DNA of 31,251 nucleotides from contig CAKSKG010000025.1 in NCBI GenBank assembly GCA_934464775.1, forward strand, positions 1-31,251, given 5' to 3'. The position numbers and the translations under genes are program-made. The notes below the pieces were generated by a model. It saw only the letters and a list, made by a program, of their open reading frames with translations. It was not told where the DNA came from and ran no database searches. Shown here one piece after another: positions 14,323 to 23,023 of this stretch (the first letter of the stretch is position 1; every line of letters starts with the position of its first letter). Source of the stretch: an uncultured Oscillospiraceae bacterium. GTDB lineage: Bacteria; Bacillota; Clostridia; Oscillospirales; Ruminococcaceae.

Positions 14323-16320
14323 ATGGACGAATTTAACAGCGAAAACACAGGTGCTTCTGCGGATAATGTTCAGCAGAATGATAATACGCAGGGTATGGAA
14401 TATCAGGATAATACTAGCAGTAATACAAGCGGCTCTCCTGCCGAAAATCCTGCGGATAATGCAGATGTTCAGAATAATACTCAAAGTGTAAATGCCGAAA
14501 ATAATACGGATAGTACAGCTCCTGCTCCCGATATAATCGACACACTTGAAAATGTTGAGATCAAGCAGGAAAAAGACCCCTTTGCCGAAGAGGATTTTTC
14601 CGACGTTTATCATCAGCCCAATTATCGGCAGAATTATAATATGAATATGGGTATGCCGATGTACGGTCAGGGTTACGGAAATGCTCCCGCAGGCATGATG
14701 TATTCACAGAATTACTCACAGAATTACTCACAGAATTACGGCAGCTCGTCCTATCCCCAGAACAGGTATATCCCCAACGGGTATGTTCCCAATGGGGGAT
14801 ATATTCCAAACAATAATATTCCCAACGGCGCTCCACAGAGCGGATATGTTCAGGGAAATCCGCAGGCAGTGGGATATTTCCCCAATAACGGTGCAGGTGC
14901 TCCTATGGGCGGAAATGTTCCGTCGGCAGGATATGCTCCGACAAGTGGGAGTGCTCCAACGAGTAGGAGCGTTCCGACAGGAGGAAATACTCCGTTAGGA
15001 GGATATACTCCCGACGGCGGATATAATCCCAATTACAGACCCGATTCGGGCAGCTATGGTTATGTTCCGCAGAACGGCGGATATGCACAGAATGTACAGC
15101 CACAGTATTCCGCAGGCGGCGCAGGCGGAATGAATACTCCTCCCGAAAAAAAGAAGAAAATGTCCAACAAGGGGATTTTCCTGCTCATTGCGATAATTGC
15201 GGTGCTTTTTGTTGCGGTGATACTGGTGCTGATACTGACTTCAACAGGTGATGAAACGCTTGACAGCAATTCGGTCAGCCATACGGAGCAGTCGGATTCG
15301 GACAGAGGAACAACTACCGTTGAGATACAGATCCAGCCCAAGCCAGCCCTTGAAAGCGAGTATTATCAGGACGAGGAAACAGGTCTGCTTACAACAACGG
15401 GCGTTGCAAAGAGAGTATCTCCCTCGGTTGTCGACGTTGTGATCTATAAGGACACTACTCTTTATGCTTATTCACAGGGAAGCGGCATAATAATCTCCGA
15501 CGACGGCTATATCGTTACAAATGCGCACGTCGTTGCGGACGCAAACGCAGGCGTTAAGGTCATTCTTGACGATGACAGCGAGTATGAGGCAGAGGTCATC
15601 GGTCAGGACAGCAAGACCGATATCGCCGTGCTGAAAATAAATGCGGAGGGTCTTACTCCCGCAGATCTGGGCGATTCCGACCAGCTGGAGCTGGGCGAAA
15701 TGGTGGTTGCGATAGGCAATGCAGGCGGATATTCGGGAACGCTGACCGTGGGCTATGTATCGGGTCTTGACCGTGAGGTAAAGGTCGGCAGCGGCGCAGA
15801 TACTATGATATGCATTCAGACCGATGCCGCAATGAGCCCCGGTGTTTCGGGCGGCGCACTTATTAATATGTATGGTCAGGTTGTGGGAATAACCTCATCG
15901 AAGTATAAGTCCAGCGATCTTGACGAGGGAATAGGCTTCGCCATTACAACGCAGTTTGCAAAGCCTATCATCGAGGATATAATCTCTCAGGGCTATATCA
16001 GCGGACGTGTCCGTGTGGGCATAACCTATAATCCCATTGATTCCGCAGCTGCGGAGGTTTACGGCGTTCATACGGGAATTTATGTTCAGTCCATATCCGA
16101 TGAATGCGATATCTCCAATACGGAATTGCAGGTGGGCGATGTTATCACATCATTCAACGGCAAGGATATATACAGCGCAGAGACGATAAAGGCTGCACTG
16201 GACGGTCTGAAGCCCGGTGATAAGGTTACGGCTCATGTTTACCGTCAGGGAATAACCGAGGGAGATGTTACCGAGTTCGATATCGAATTTGAGCTTATGC
16301 AGGACACGAATCTCGGGTAA
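14323..16320 (+). CDS. htrA: HtrA/DegP-like trypsin-type serine protease with PDZ domain
   Basis: 665 aa from the ATG at 14323, preceded by GGAAAGGA; an earlier frame starts inside the M3 repeat and is rejected. Long cytoplasmic N-terminus (about 1-280), low-complexity Asn/Gln/Gly/Tyr/Pro-rich, with S-Q-N-Y three times and many G-Y-x-P-N-type units. Membrane span about 283-306. Protease domain: His402 in N-A-H-V-V, Asp433 in K-T-D-I-A-V, Ser509 in P-G-V-S-G-G-A-L-I-N. The residue before the catalytic Ser is Val where Asn is usual. PDZ domain about 560-655. It degrades or refolds damaged exported proteins at the membrane. The site after a two-component system and before secD/secF fits a CssRS-type secretion-stress module. 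Confidence 0.93.
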   Translation: MDEFNSENTGASADNVQQNDNTQGMEYQDNTSSNTSGSPAENPADNADVQNNTQSVNAENNTDSTAPAPDIIDTLENVEIKQEKDPFAEEDFSDVYHQPNYRQNYNMNMGMPMYGQGYGNAPAGMMYSQNYSQNYSQNYGSSSYPQNRYIPNGYVPNGGYIPNNNIPNGAPQSGYVQGNPQAVGYFPNNGAGAPMGGNVPSAGYAPTSGSAPTSRSVPTGGNTPLGGYTPDGGYNPNYRPDSGSYGYVPQNGGYAQNVQPQYSAGGAGGMNTPPEKKKKMSNKGIFLLIAIIAVLFVAVILVLILTSTGDETLDSNSVSHTEQSDSDRGTTTVEIQIQPKPALESEYYQDEETGLLTTTGVAKRVSPSVVDVVIYKDTTLYAYSQGSGIIISDDGYIVTNAHVVADANAGVKVILDDDSEYEAEVIGQDSKTDIAVLKINAEGLTPADLGDSDQLELGEMVVAIGNAGGYSGTLTVGYVSGLDREVKVGSGADTMICIQTDAAMSPGVSGGALINMYGQVVGITSSKYKSSDLDEGIGFAITTQFAKPIIEDIISQGYISGRVRVGITYNPIDSAAAEVYGVHTGIYVQSISDECDISNTELQVGDVITSFNGKDIYSAETIKAALDGLKPGDKVTAHVYRQGITEGDVTEFDIEFELMQDTNLG

Positions 16321-16336
16321 TAGAATTACTTCTGAA

Positions 16337-16369
16337 AATATCCGCCGAAGCAAGTTTTCGGCGGATATT
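16337..16369 (+). terminator. Rho-independent terminator after htrA
   Basis: Perfect 13-bp stem AATATCCGCCGAA (16337-16349) with TTCGGCGGATATT (16357-16369), a seven-base loop, then TTGTCTTTTATT. Confidence 0.82.
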
Positions 16370-16435
16370 TTGTCTTTTATTGAGTATTTACGCATTTTCT
16401 GAAAATTTTTTGTGCAGAATGATTTGATATGCTTG

Positions 16436-16464
16436 TTGACAGATTTGTTTTGATATGTTATAAT
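16436..16464 (+). promoter_or_regulatory. Consensus promoter of secD-secF
   Basis: TTGACA (16436-16441), a 17-base spacer and TATAAT (16459-16464). A full consensus match with a leader of about 75 bases. Confidence 0.88.
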
Positions 16465-16546
16465 TAAACGATAGTTCCTGTCGGAATGTGTAATGCCGAC
16501 GGAAAAATAAATATTATATGCAGTATCTGAAAGGATTGATACAAAC

Positions 16547-17959
16547 GTGAAAAGGGTAAAAAAGCCTGTGTTCTTCATTGTGCTGATACTTATTCTTGCT
16601 TTTGCCGCTTCGGTTCTGTTCGGTTTTAGCACTCACTATGGAGATATGACAACGGTGTATATCAAGGGCGTTAATAATATACGCTTCGGTATAGATATAC
16701 GCGGAGGCGTTGACGTTACGTTTAATCCCCCCGAGGGATATGACGCAGAGGATTCTCAGCTGGATTCCGCTAAGGAGGTAATCGTTCAGAGAATGATAAA
16801 CCTCGGCATCACTGATTATGAATCCTATATCGACTATGACAATGACCGTATCATCGTCCGCTTCCCATGGAAGGAAGATGAAACGGACTTCGATCCTCAG
16901 TCCGCAGTTAAGGAGCTGGGCGAAACAGCCGAGCTTACTTTCCGTGAGGGCTATGAGGTGGACGATCTTAATAAGCCCACAGGCGTTACCGCCGAAAATG
17001 TTATTCTTGAGGGCAAGGACGTTTCCACAGCTTATGCGGCTTATCAGAACGCAAGCTCCACCAATGCTACGGGTCAGTGGGTAGTAAGCCTTGAGCTTAC
17101 CGATGAGGGCGCTCAGAAGTTCGCCGAAGCAACCGCAAGACTTGCCGAAACAGGAGGCGTTATCTCTATCTGGATGGACGATACCGTTATCTCTTATCCT
17201 TCCGTTAACGAGGCTATCCCCGACGGAAAGGCTGTTATCTCGGGCAGCTTTGACGCAGACAGCGCAAAGGCTCTTGCCGATAAGATAAATTCGGGCGCAC
17301 TTCCCTTTAAGCTTGAAACTTCCAGCTTCTCCACTATCTCACCTCAGCTCGGTGCAGGCGCACTTAATGCAATGGTCATCTCCGGTATAATCGCATTTGC
17401 GGCTATTGCGGTATTTATGATAATCATTTACCGTGTTCCCGGCTTTGTGGCTGTTATCGCACTTATCGGTCAGGTGGCAGGTACGCTGGCATTCATCTCA
17501 GGCTACTTCGGATTCATGAACAGCTCTATCCTGACTATCCCCGGTATTGCAGGTATTATCCTTGCTGTCGGCATGGGCGTTGACGCAAACGTTATTACCT
17601 TTGAAAGAATCCGTGAGGAGATCAATGCGGGCAAGACTCTTGACGGCGCTATCGAGCTTGGCTTCAAGAACGCATTCTCCGCTATCCTTGACGGAAACGT
17701 TACAATGATCCTTGTAGCGATAATCCTTATGGGTGCATTCGGAACTCCCGACAGCATCTGCGCAAAGATACTGAATTTCGTATTCTTCATGTTCGGCCCC
17801 TCAACGGCAGGAACGATCTATTCATTCGGATTCACTCTTCTCACAGGTGTTGTGCTCAACCTGTTCTTCGGAGTGCTCTGCTCCCGTCTTATGCTTGCTT
17901 CGCTTTCAAGATTCAAGGCGTTCAGAAACATTAAGCTTTACGGAGGTAAGAGATCATGA
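16547..17959 (+). CDS. secD: Protein-export membrane protein SecD
   Basis: 470 aa from a GTG start at 16547, with AAAGGA about a dozen bases upstream. Membrane span about 5-25, then a large extracytoplasmic P1 domain (about 45-260) with the family's F-G-I-D-I-R-G-G-V-D-V-T-F motif, then five further spans (about 275-455) with A-V-G-M-G-V-D-A-N-V-I-T-F-E-R-I. SecD works with SecF and the SecYEG channel and uses the proton or sodium gradient to help pull proteins across the membrane. In Bacillus the two are fused; here they are separate genes overlapping by four bases (ATGA). No yajC gene precedes it, unlike many operons. Its own promoter is at 16436. Confidence 0.95.
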   Translation: MKRVKKPVFFIVLILILAFAASVLFGFSTHYGDMTTVYIKGVNNIRFGIDIRGGVDVTFNPPEGYDAEDSQLDSAKEVIVQRMINLGITDYESYIDYDNDRIIVRFPWKEDETDFDPQSAVKELGETAELTFREGYEVDDLNKPTGVTAENVILEGKDVSTAYAAYQNASSTNATGQWVVSLELTDEGAQKFAEATARLAETGGVISIWMDDTVISYPSVNEAIPDGKAVISGSFDADSAKALADKINSGALPFKLETSSFSTISPQLGAGALNAMVISGIIAFAAIAVFMIIIYRVPGFVAVIALIGQVAGTLAFISGYFGFMNSSILTIPGIAGIILAVGMGVDANVITFERIREEINAGKTLDGAIELGFKNAFSAILDGNVTMILVAIILMGAFGTPDSICAKILNFVFFMFGPSTAGTIYSFGFTLLTGVVLNLFFGVLCSRLMLASLSRFKAFRNIKLYGGKRS

Positions 17960-18903
17960 AAAAACAGATAGATTTCATCGGAAACCGCAGGATCTATTAT
18001 ACGATCTCCCTTATAATCATAGCTGCGGGACTGATATTTTCCTTTGTAATGGGCGTTAAGCTGGATATCGAATTCAGCGGCGGTACTATCCTTTCCTATG
18101 TTTATGACGGAGAGATCAACGAGGCTGATTTCAAAAAGTCCGTTGAGGACAACCTCGGACAGAATGTTTCCGTTACAACAGGCTCCGATTTCACAACGGG
18201 CAGAAACAAGATCATGGTCGAGGTAAAGTCCAAGTCGGGACTTAACTCCGACAAGCAGTTCGCTCTTTCCGAACAGCTTGATGCGGAATATTCCGAAAAT
18301 AACCTGGAGCTTTTCCAGTCCTCCGACGTATCTCCCTCTTCGGGACGTGAATTCTTCCTGAAGTGCCTTGTGGCTGTTATATTCTCGGCGATCGTTCTTA
18401 TCATTTATATTGCGATACGCTTTAAGAATATCGGCGGCTGGCGTGCGGGCGTGTGCGCAGTTATCGCACTTTTCCATGATATTTTCGTTGTATATGCGGT
18501 ATTCGTTATCTTCCGCATGGATATCGACGCAAACTTTATGGCGGTAGTTCTTACTATCCTCGGCTACTCTATCAATGATACTATCGTTATCTATGACCGT
18601 ATCAGAGAGAACAAGACGCTTTGCGCAAAAGAAAAGCTCACACTTGCAGAGCTTACAAACAGAAGTATCAATCAGTCGCTGAGACGTTCGATATACACAT
18701 CGCTCACAACTATCATGGCAATGCTTTCCGTAACAATCGTTGCAATGGTGTTCGGTGTGGATTCGATAATCTCCTTCTCCTTCCCCGTAATGATCGGTAT
18801 GCTTTCGGGAACATATTCTTCGATATGCATTGCAGGTCCCCTCTGGGTATCCCTTGAAAACAAAAAGGAAAACAGCGGAAGCAAGGGTAAGAAGAGCAAG
18901 TAA
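17956..18903 (+). CDS. secF: Protein-export membrane protein SecF
   Basis: 315 aa, normal length for SecF. First span about 11-33, then K-L-D-I-E-F-S-G-G-T-I-L just outside, a P4-like extracytoplasmic region (about 45-130) and five further spans ending near residue 300. The conserved S-I-N-D-T-I-V-I-Y-D-R-I-R-E-N motif sits in the fourth span, followed by R-S-I-N-Q-S-L-R-R-S. The tail is short, charged and basic. The ATG overlaps the secD stop by four bases, so translation is coupled and the two subunits are probably made in equal amounts. Preceded by GGAGG within secD. Terminator at 18921. Confidence 0.95.
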   Translation: MKKQIDFIGNRRIYYTISLIIIAAGLIFSFVMGVKLDIEFSGGTILSYVYDGEINEADFKKSVEDNLGQNVSVTTGSDFTTGRNKIMVEVKSKSGLNSDKQFALSEQLDAEYSENNLELFQSSDVSPSSGREFFLKCLVAVIFSAIVLIIYIAIRFKNIGGWRAGVCAVIALFHDIFVVYAVFVIFRMDIDANFMAVVLTILGYSINDTIVIYDRIRENKTLCAKEKLTLAELTNRSINQSLRRSIYTSLTTIMAMLSVTIVAMVFGVDSIISFSFPVMIGMLSGTYSSICIAGPLWVSLENKKENSGSKGKKSK

Positions 18904-18920
18904 GTCAAGACATTATGAGA

Positions 18921-18951
18921 CCGCTGATCCGTTCTTCAGATCAGCGGTTTT
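18921..18951 (+). terminator. Rho-independent terminator after secF
   Basis: CCGCTGATC (18921-18929) pairs perfectly with GATCAGCGG (18939-18947), followed by TTTTC. Confidence 0.78.
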
Positions 18952-19026
18952 CTGATTTGCGCATATGTGCGGAGCTTCGTGGCTTGGCACTGCGATAGAA
19001 ATTATTTTTTGAAAGGAAGATGGGGT

Positions 19027-20580
19027 TTGGCAGTATCACAGATATGTATTCTTATCGTAATGGTACTTTATCTCGGCTGGGTTGTCGCTATCGGCATAAG
19101 ATGCTCGAGAAGGAACAAAAATGTTGACGATTTTTATCTTGGAGGAAGAAAGCTCGGGCCTTTTGTAACGGCAATGAGCGCAGAGGCTTCCGATATGAGC
19201 AGCTGGCTGCTTATGGGTCTGCCCGGTGTTGCGTATCTTTCGGGTATTGCAGATGCAGGCTGGACAGCCATCGGTCTTGGCATCGGAACATATCTCAACT
19301 GGCTCATAGTAGCAAAGAGACTGAGAAAATATTCTCATGTGTGCGGAAATTCTATCACCGTCCCCGAGTTTTTCTCAAACCGTTACCGTGATAAGCATAA
19401 TGTGCTTATGGCTATTGCGGCTGCGGTAATACTTATATTCTTTATTCCCTATACAGCTTCGGGCTTTGCTGCCTGCGGCAAGCTTTTCGCAAGCCTTTTC
19501 GGTGCTGATTATCACATTGCCATGATAATCAGTGCGATCGTTATCGTTGCATACACCTGCACTGGCGGCTTCCTTGCTGCCAGCACAACAGACTTTGTGC
19601 AGAGCATCATCATGACGATAGCGCTGCTTATCGTTCTCATCTTCGGTACATATTCCGCAGGCGGACTTGACGCGGTAATGGAAAATGCCAAGTCCATGGC
19701 AGGCTATCTCAGCATGACGCATATCCATGACGCAGCAACAGGCGAGGCAAACAGCTACGGCGCACTTACTATCGCATCAACTCTTGCATGGGGACTGGGC
19801 TACTTCGGAATGCCCCATATCCTGCTCCGCTTTATGGCTATCGAGGACAGCAAGAAGCTTTCACTTTCAAGAAGAGTTGCAACTATCTGGGTAGTTATCT
19901 CAATGGCTGTTGCAGTGTTCATCGGCGTTATCGGCTCGGGAATGACTGCAAACGGCGTTGTTCCCGTTCTTGAAGGCTCCGATTCCGAGACTATCATCGT
20001 CCGCATTTCAAGCTATCTCAGCAGCAAGGGCGCTGTTCCCGCTCTTATTGCAGGCGTTATCCTTGCAGGTATACTTGCAAGCACAATGTCCACTGCCGAT
20101 TCACAGCTGCTTGCGGCTTCATCGGGTGTTTCCCACAATATCATCGGCGGACTTTTAAAGATAAAGACCACCGAGAAGCAGTCCATGCTTATCGCAAGAA
20201 TAACACTGGTTGTTATTTCGGCTATCGCAGTGGTTCTGGCATGGGATCCCAACAGCTCCGTATTCGGCATAGTTTCCTTTGCATGGGCAGGCTTCGGCGC
20301 AGCATTCGGTCCCGTTGTGCTGTTCTCGCTGTTCTGGAAGCGCACGAACAAGTGGGGCGCTCTTGCGGGAATGATCTCCGGCGGCGCAATGGTATTCATC
20401 TGGAAGTACGCCGTAAGACCTATCGGCGGCGTATGGGGAATATATGAGCTTCTCCCCGCATTCATCGTTGCCTGCATATTCATCGTTGCTGTAAGCCTCC
20501 TTACACCTGCTCCCTCACAGGAGATAATCGACGAGTTCGACCGTGTTAAGGATTTCGATGAAACAGCTGCGAACGCATAA
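19027..20580 (+). CDS. putP: Sodium/proline symporter, SSS family
   Basis: 517 aa from a TTG start at 19027, chosen because GAAAGGAAG and GGGG lie just upstream and the protein then begins at the first membrane span; a GTG 20 codons earlier is in frame but has no ribosome site. About 12-13 membrane spans. Family landmarks: D-D-F-Y-L-G-G-R-K-L-G-P, S-A-E-A-S-D-M-S-S-W-L-L-M-G-L-P-G near the first spans, S-N-R-Y-R-D in the loop, T-C-T-G-G-F-L-A-A-S-T-T-D-F-V-Q, and S-T-A-D-S-Q-L-L-A-A-S-S with the sodium-site Ser/Thr. It imports proline with Na+ for nutrition or osmotic balance. Single-gene unit, with terminators before (18921) and after (20605). Confidence 0.93.
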   Translation: MAVSQICILIVMVLYLGWVVAIGIRCSRRNKNVDDFYLGGRKLGPFVTAMSAEASDMSSWLLMGLPGVAYLSGIADAGWTAIGLGIGTYLNWLIVAKRLRKYSHVCGNSITVPEFFSNRYRDKHNVLMAIAAAVILIFFIPYTASGFAACGKLFASLFGADYHIAMIISAIVIVAYTCTGGFLAASTTDFVQSIIMTIALLIVLIFGTYSAGGLDAVMENAKSMAGYLSMTHIHDAATGEANSYGALTIASTLAWGLGYFGMPHILLRFMAIEDSKKLSLSRRVATIWVVISMAVAVFIGVIGSGMTANGVVPVLEGSDSETIIVRISSYLSSKGAVPALIAGVILAGILASTMSTADSQLLAASSGVSHNIIGGLLKIKTTEKQSMLIARITLVVISAIAVVLAWDPNSSVFGIVSFAWAGFGAAFGPVVLFSLFWKRTNKWGALAGMISGGAMVFIWKYAVRPIGGVWGIYELLPAFIVACIFIVAVSLLTPAPSQEIIDEFDRVKDFDETAANA

Positions 20581-20604
20581 TATAATTTGAACATCTGAAC
20601 CTTG

Positions 20605-20631
20605 GCTGCCGCTTTATGCGGCAGCTTTTTT
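20605..20631 (+). terminator. Rho-independent terminator after putP
   Basis: GCTGCCGC (20605-20612), loop TTTAT, GCGGCAGC (20618-20625), then six T. Confidence 0.85.
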
Positions 20632-20727
20632 GCTTGCTTTTAAACGTATAAGTATATTTTGGTATCGGCAAATAATCTAAATCTTTATTTTATATTTGTG
20701 CAAAAGGTATATTTTATGCTGGGTTTA

Positions 20728-20756
20728 TTGACTTTTATATGTAAATGAGCTATAAT
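20728..20756 (+). promoter_or_regulatory. Promoter of the 20833 binding-protein gene
   Basis: TTGACT (20728-20733), a 17-base spacer and TATAAT (20751-20756); one mismatch to consensus. Confidence 0.85.
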
Positions 20757-20832
20757 AATTACAATGTGAAAACGAATACACGGCTATTGTTTTGTTTAAT
20801 AATGCCAAACCCTGAAAGGACGGTTCAAAAAT

Positions 20833-22230
20833 ATGAACTATAAGAAGATTCTTGCCGGTGTTTCTGCCGTTGTTATGATGTCATCACTGGCAGCCTGCGG
20901 CGATTCATCTGAGGACGATGCTATCGTAGATACAACAACTGCCGAGGTCACAACGACTACCGCTACCGAGTGGACAGGCGACAGCATTGAGGTCGAGGCT
21001 CTCGATGAGAACAGCACCCTTGATATCGACATCACAGGCAAGGAGCTGAAGTGGCTGGGTACATATGACCTTAACCCCACAAACGATTCCCCCGAAAGAA
21101 GCCCCGAGCTTGCGCTTTTTGAGGATACCTACGGCGCAAAGATCAAGTATATCCCCACAACCTCCGATAAGCGCTTTGATGACCTTGCAACATCTATCTT
21201 AGGCGGCGATTCACCCGATATCTTCATTTATGAGTGGCGTACATTCCCCTATGATATCTCCAAGAATCAGTATCAGCCTATCGACGATCTGGTAAACTGG
21301 GACGATCCCAAGTGGGCTGCCGTTAAGGATACTGCCGATACATTCATTTATCAGGGTCAGCACTACATCGCTCCTCTGGGCTATGCATTCAATGATACAC
21401 AGGTTCTTATGTACAATAAGACAACTGTTGAAAATGAGGGTCTTGAGGATCCCTATGAGCTGTATCTCAACGGTGAGTGGGACTGGAACACATTCACAGA
21501 TATGATGAAGACCTTCGTTGAGGCAGGCGGCAGCAACGAGCGCTACGGCATCGGCGGCTGGTGGGCAAATGCGTTTGTTTACACAGCAGGCGATACTATC
21601 GTTACATATGACGGCACAACATTCACAAACAATATCCGCAGCGAAAAGATCGAGCGTGCGCAGGAAGTTATCGACGATATCTGGGTAAACAACCTTGTTA
21701 AGCGCGGCTGGATCGGCGGCGAGTCTGCATTCACAGATGACAGCCTGCTGTTCTACTCCATGGGTACATGGGCTTACAATGCAGCTGCCGAGTCCCGTCC
21801 CGATGATGTAATCCAGATCGTTCCTTTCCCCAAGGATCCCGAGAGCGACACATATTATGCTTCCAACAAGGTATTCGCTTATATGTGGGTAAAGGGCTCC
21901 GACAATGCCGACTGCGTAAAGGCATGGCTGGACTGCAACCGTACTGTAAACTATGATGAAAAGTACGTTCAGGCAACAAAGGACAAGTATCTTGCAAACA
22001 ATCCCGGCTGGACATCTGAAATGTATGACCTTGCTATGGAATTCTATGATCCCGAAAAGTTCACACAGGCTTATGACTACGGCTACGGCCTCAGCACAAA
22101 CATGGCTGATACTGTAATGACTATCCTCTATGAGGGTCGTGTAAATGAGCAGTACGAGAGCTGGATCACAGCAAGAGAGGAATACTACTCTATCGTTCAG
22201 GAAGAAGTAGATGTTTACAACAATCAGTAA
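20833..22230 (+). CDS. Extracellular solute-binding lipoprotein, family 1 (sugar-type), orphan
   Basis: 465 aa. Signal peptide with lipobox L-A-A-C and the lipidated Cys at residue 22, then a Thr-rich linker (about 33-48). The binding domain (about 60-455) has a family-1 pattern: an early F-E-D-T-Y-G-A-K-I-K-Y-I-P segment, S-I-L-G-G-D-S-P-D-I-F near 120, M-Y-N-K-T-T-V-E-N-E-G-L near 197, W-D-W-N-T-F-T-D-M-M near 218, and many Trp/Tyr that would stack on sugars. The family binds oligosaccharides or similar solutes for ABC importers. No permease or ATPase of its family is near: the gene has its own promoter and terminator, so its partners are elsewhere or shared. The substrate cannot be named. 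Confidence 0.85.
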   Translation: MNYKKILAGVSAVVMMSSLAACGDSSEDDAIVDTTTAEVTTTTATEWTGDSIEVEALDENSTLDIDITGKELKWLGTYDLNPTNDSPERSPELALFEDTYGAKIKYIPTTSDKRFDDLATSILGGDSPDIFIYEWRTFPYDISKNQYQPIDDLVNWDDPKWAAVKDTADTFIYQGQHYIAPLGYAFNDTQVLMYNKTTVENEGLEDPYELYLNGEWDWNTFTDMMKTFVEAGGSNERYGIGGWWANAFVYTAGDTIVTYDGTTFTNNIRSEKIERAQEVIDDIWVNNLVKRGWIGGESAFTDDSLLFYSMGTWAYNAAAESRPDDVIQIVPFPKDPESDTYYASNKVFAYMWVKGSDNADCVKAWLDCNRTVNYDEKYVQATKDKYLANNPGWTSEMYDLAMEFYDPEKFTQAYDYGYGLSTNMADTVMTILYEGRVNEQYESWITAREEYYSIVQEEVDVYNNQ

Positions 22231-22250
22231 TATATTCTGATCGGATACGG

Positions 22251-22283
22251 TCTGCCGCAGAGCTTTTCTGCGGCAGATTTTTT
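22251..22283 (+). terminator. Rho-independent terminator after the binding-protein gene
   Basis: TCTGCCGCAG (22251-22260) pairs perfectly with CTGCGGCAGA (22268-22277), followed by six T. Confidence 0.87.
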
Positions 22284-22329
22284 GTAATATTTTAAAATGT
22301 TACAAAATTATGAATTTTAAAATTGGGTA

Positions 22330-22358
22330 TTGTTTTTTCGGAAACTCCGTGATATAAT
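22330..22358 (+). promoter_or_regulatory. Promoter upstream of the M2 element and the 22611 gene
   Basis: TTGTTT (22330-22335), a 17-base spacer and TATAAT (22353-22358). Transcription from it would run through the whole M2 hairpin element before reaching the gene. Confidence 0.65.
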
Positions 22359-22394
22359 ATATAAAACATCAGATGATTCTGAGCAAATTTATAG

Positions 22395-22567
22395 AGGCAG
22401 CACCGCATAAAGCTTGTATACAAGATGCGCAGCCGGATTTTTTGTCAGGTTGTATAGAAATATCGCAGGCAGGCTGGCGCCTGTCAAGATGTTTCTATGC
22501 AAGATGACGGAAAATCCGCAAGCAGATTGTGTGCAAAGCATTATGCGTGGTTTGTGCGGTGCTGCCT
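22395..22567 (+). repeat. MITE-like hairpin element, copy M2
   Basis: 173 bp with terminal inverted repeats AGGCAGCACCGCA (22395-22407) and its exact complement at 22555-22567. An inner stem CGGATTTT...AAAATCCG and an apical hairpin with GGCAGG/CCTGTC follow. The core (about 22421-22530) matches the reverse complement of M1 (6283-6454), but the outer ends differ in sequence while staying self-complementary. No ORF. It lies between the promoter at 22330 and the ribosome site of the 22611 gene. Confidence 0.8.
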
Positions 22568-22610
22568 TATTTTGACAAACAATGTAAACAATGAAAAGGA
22601 GCGTATTTAT

Positions 22611-22937
22611 ATGAAATTTTTTGGTGTTGCTCTTACAGCAATTCTTTCCGCAGCAGCAGGTGCTGCCGCAGCGGTTTATACAATGAAGAAGCGTGAAGAA
22701 CTGGAGCAGTATGACTACGATTTCGACGATGACGACGAGATCTATTTCGATGACGATGATTCCTGCGAAGGCTGCTGCTGCAAGTCCGACGACGAGGAAG
22801 TTGACGAGGCTAAGGAAGAAGCTGCAAAGGAAGCCGAGGAGGACGTTGAGGACGTTGCCAAGGTAGACGGCGCAGAAACTGCTGCCGAAACAGCTGAAGA
22901 GGCTGCCGAGGTTTTTGAGGAAGCAGACAAGGAATAA
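22611..22937 (+). CDS. Small acidic membrane-anchored protein with Cys cluster
   Basis: 108 aa from the ATG at 22611, with AAAAGGAG upstream; a longer frame extends back into the M2 repeat and is rejected. One N-terminal Ala-rich membrane span (about 4-23), then a basic KKREE turn and a strongly acidic, disordered tail. The tail has D/E runs (F-D-D-D-D-E-I-Y-F-D-D-D-D) and a cluster C-E-G-C-C-C at about 50-55, which could bind a metal or carry disulphides. The last half repeats Ala/Glu in a helical pattern. The N-terminus resembles small YtxH-like membrane proteins, but no family is assigned. It has its own promoter and terminator. Confidence 0.7.
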   Translation: MKFFGVALTAILSAAAGAAAAVYTMKKREELEQYDYDFDDDDEIYFDDDDSCEGCCCKSDDEEVDEAKEEAAKEAEEDVEDVAKVDGAETAAETAEEAAEVFEEADKE

Positions 22938-22968
22938 TCCAAACTTTGGTCCAACATAATAAAAAGAC

Positions 22969-23000
22969 AGGCTGTATCATATCCCCGATACAGCCTTTTT
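22969..23000 (+). terminator. Rho-independent terminator after the acidic protein
   Basis: AGGCTGTATC (22969-22978) pairs perfectly with GATACAGCCT (22987-22996), followed by T residues. Confidence 0.82.
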
Positions 23001-23023
23001 CTTTTGGAAACAGCGCATTTTGC

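Noticed and set aside
18957..18971. Palindrome GCGCATATGTGCG before putP as a possible operator.
   Set aside because: Short, imperfect, and not linked to any recognisable promoter boxes.
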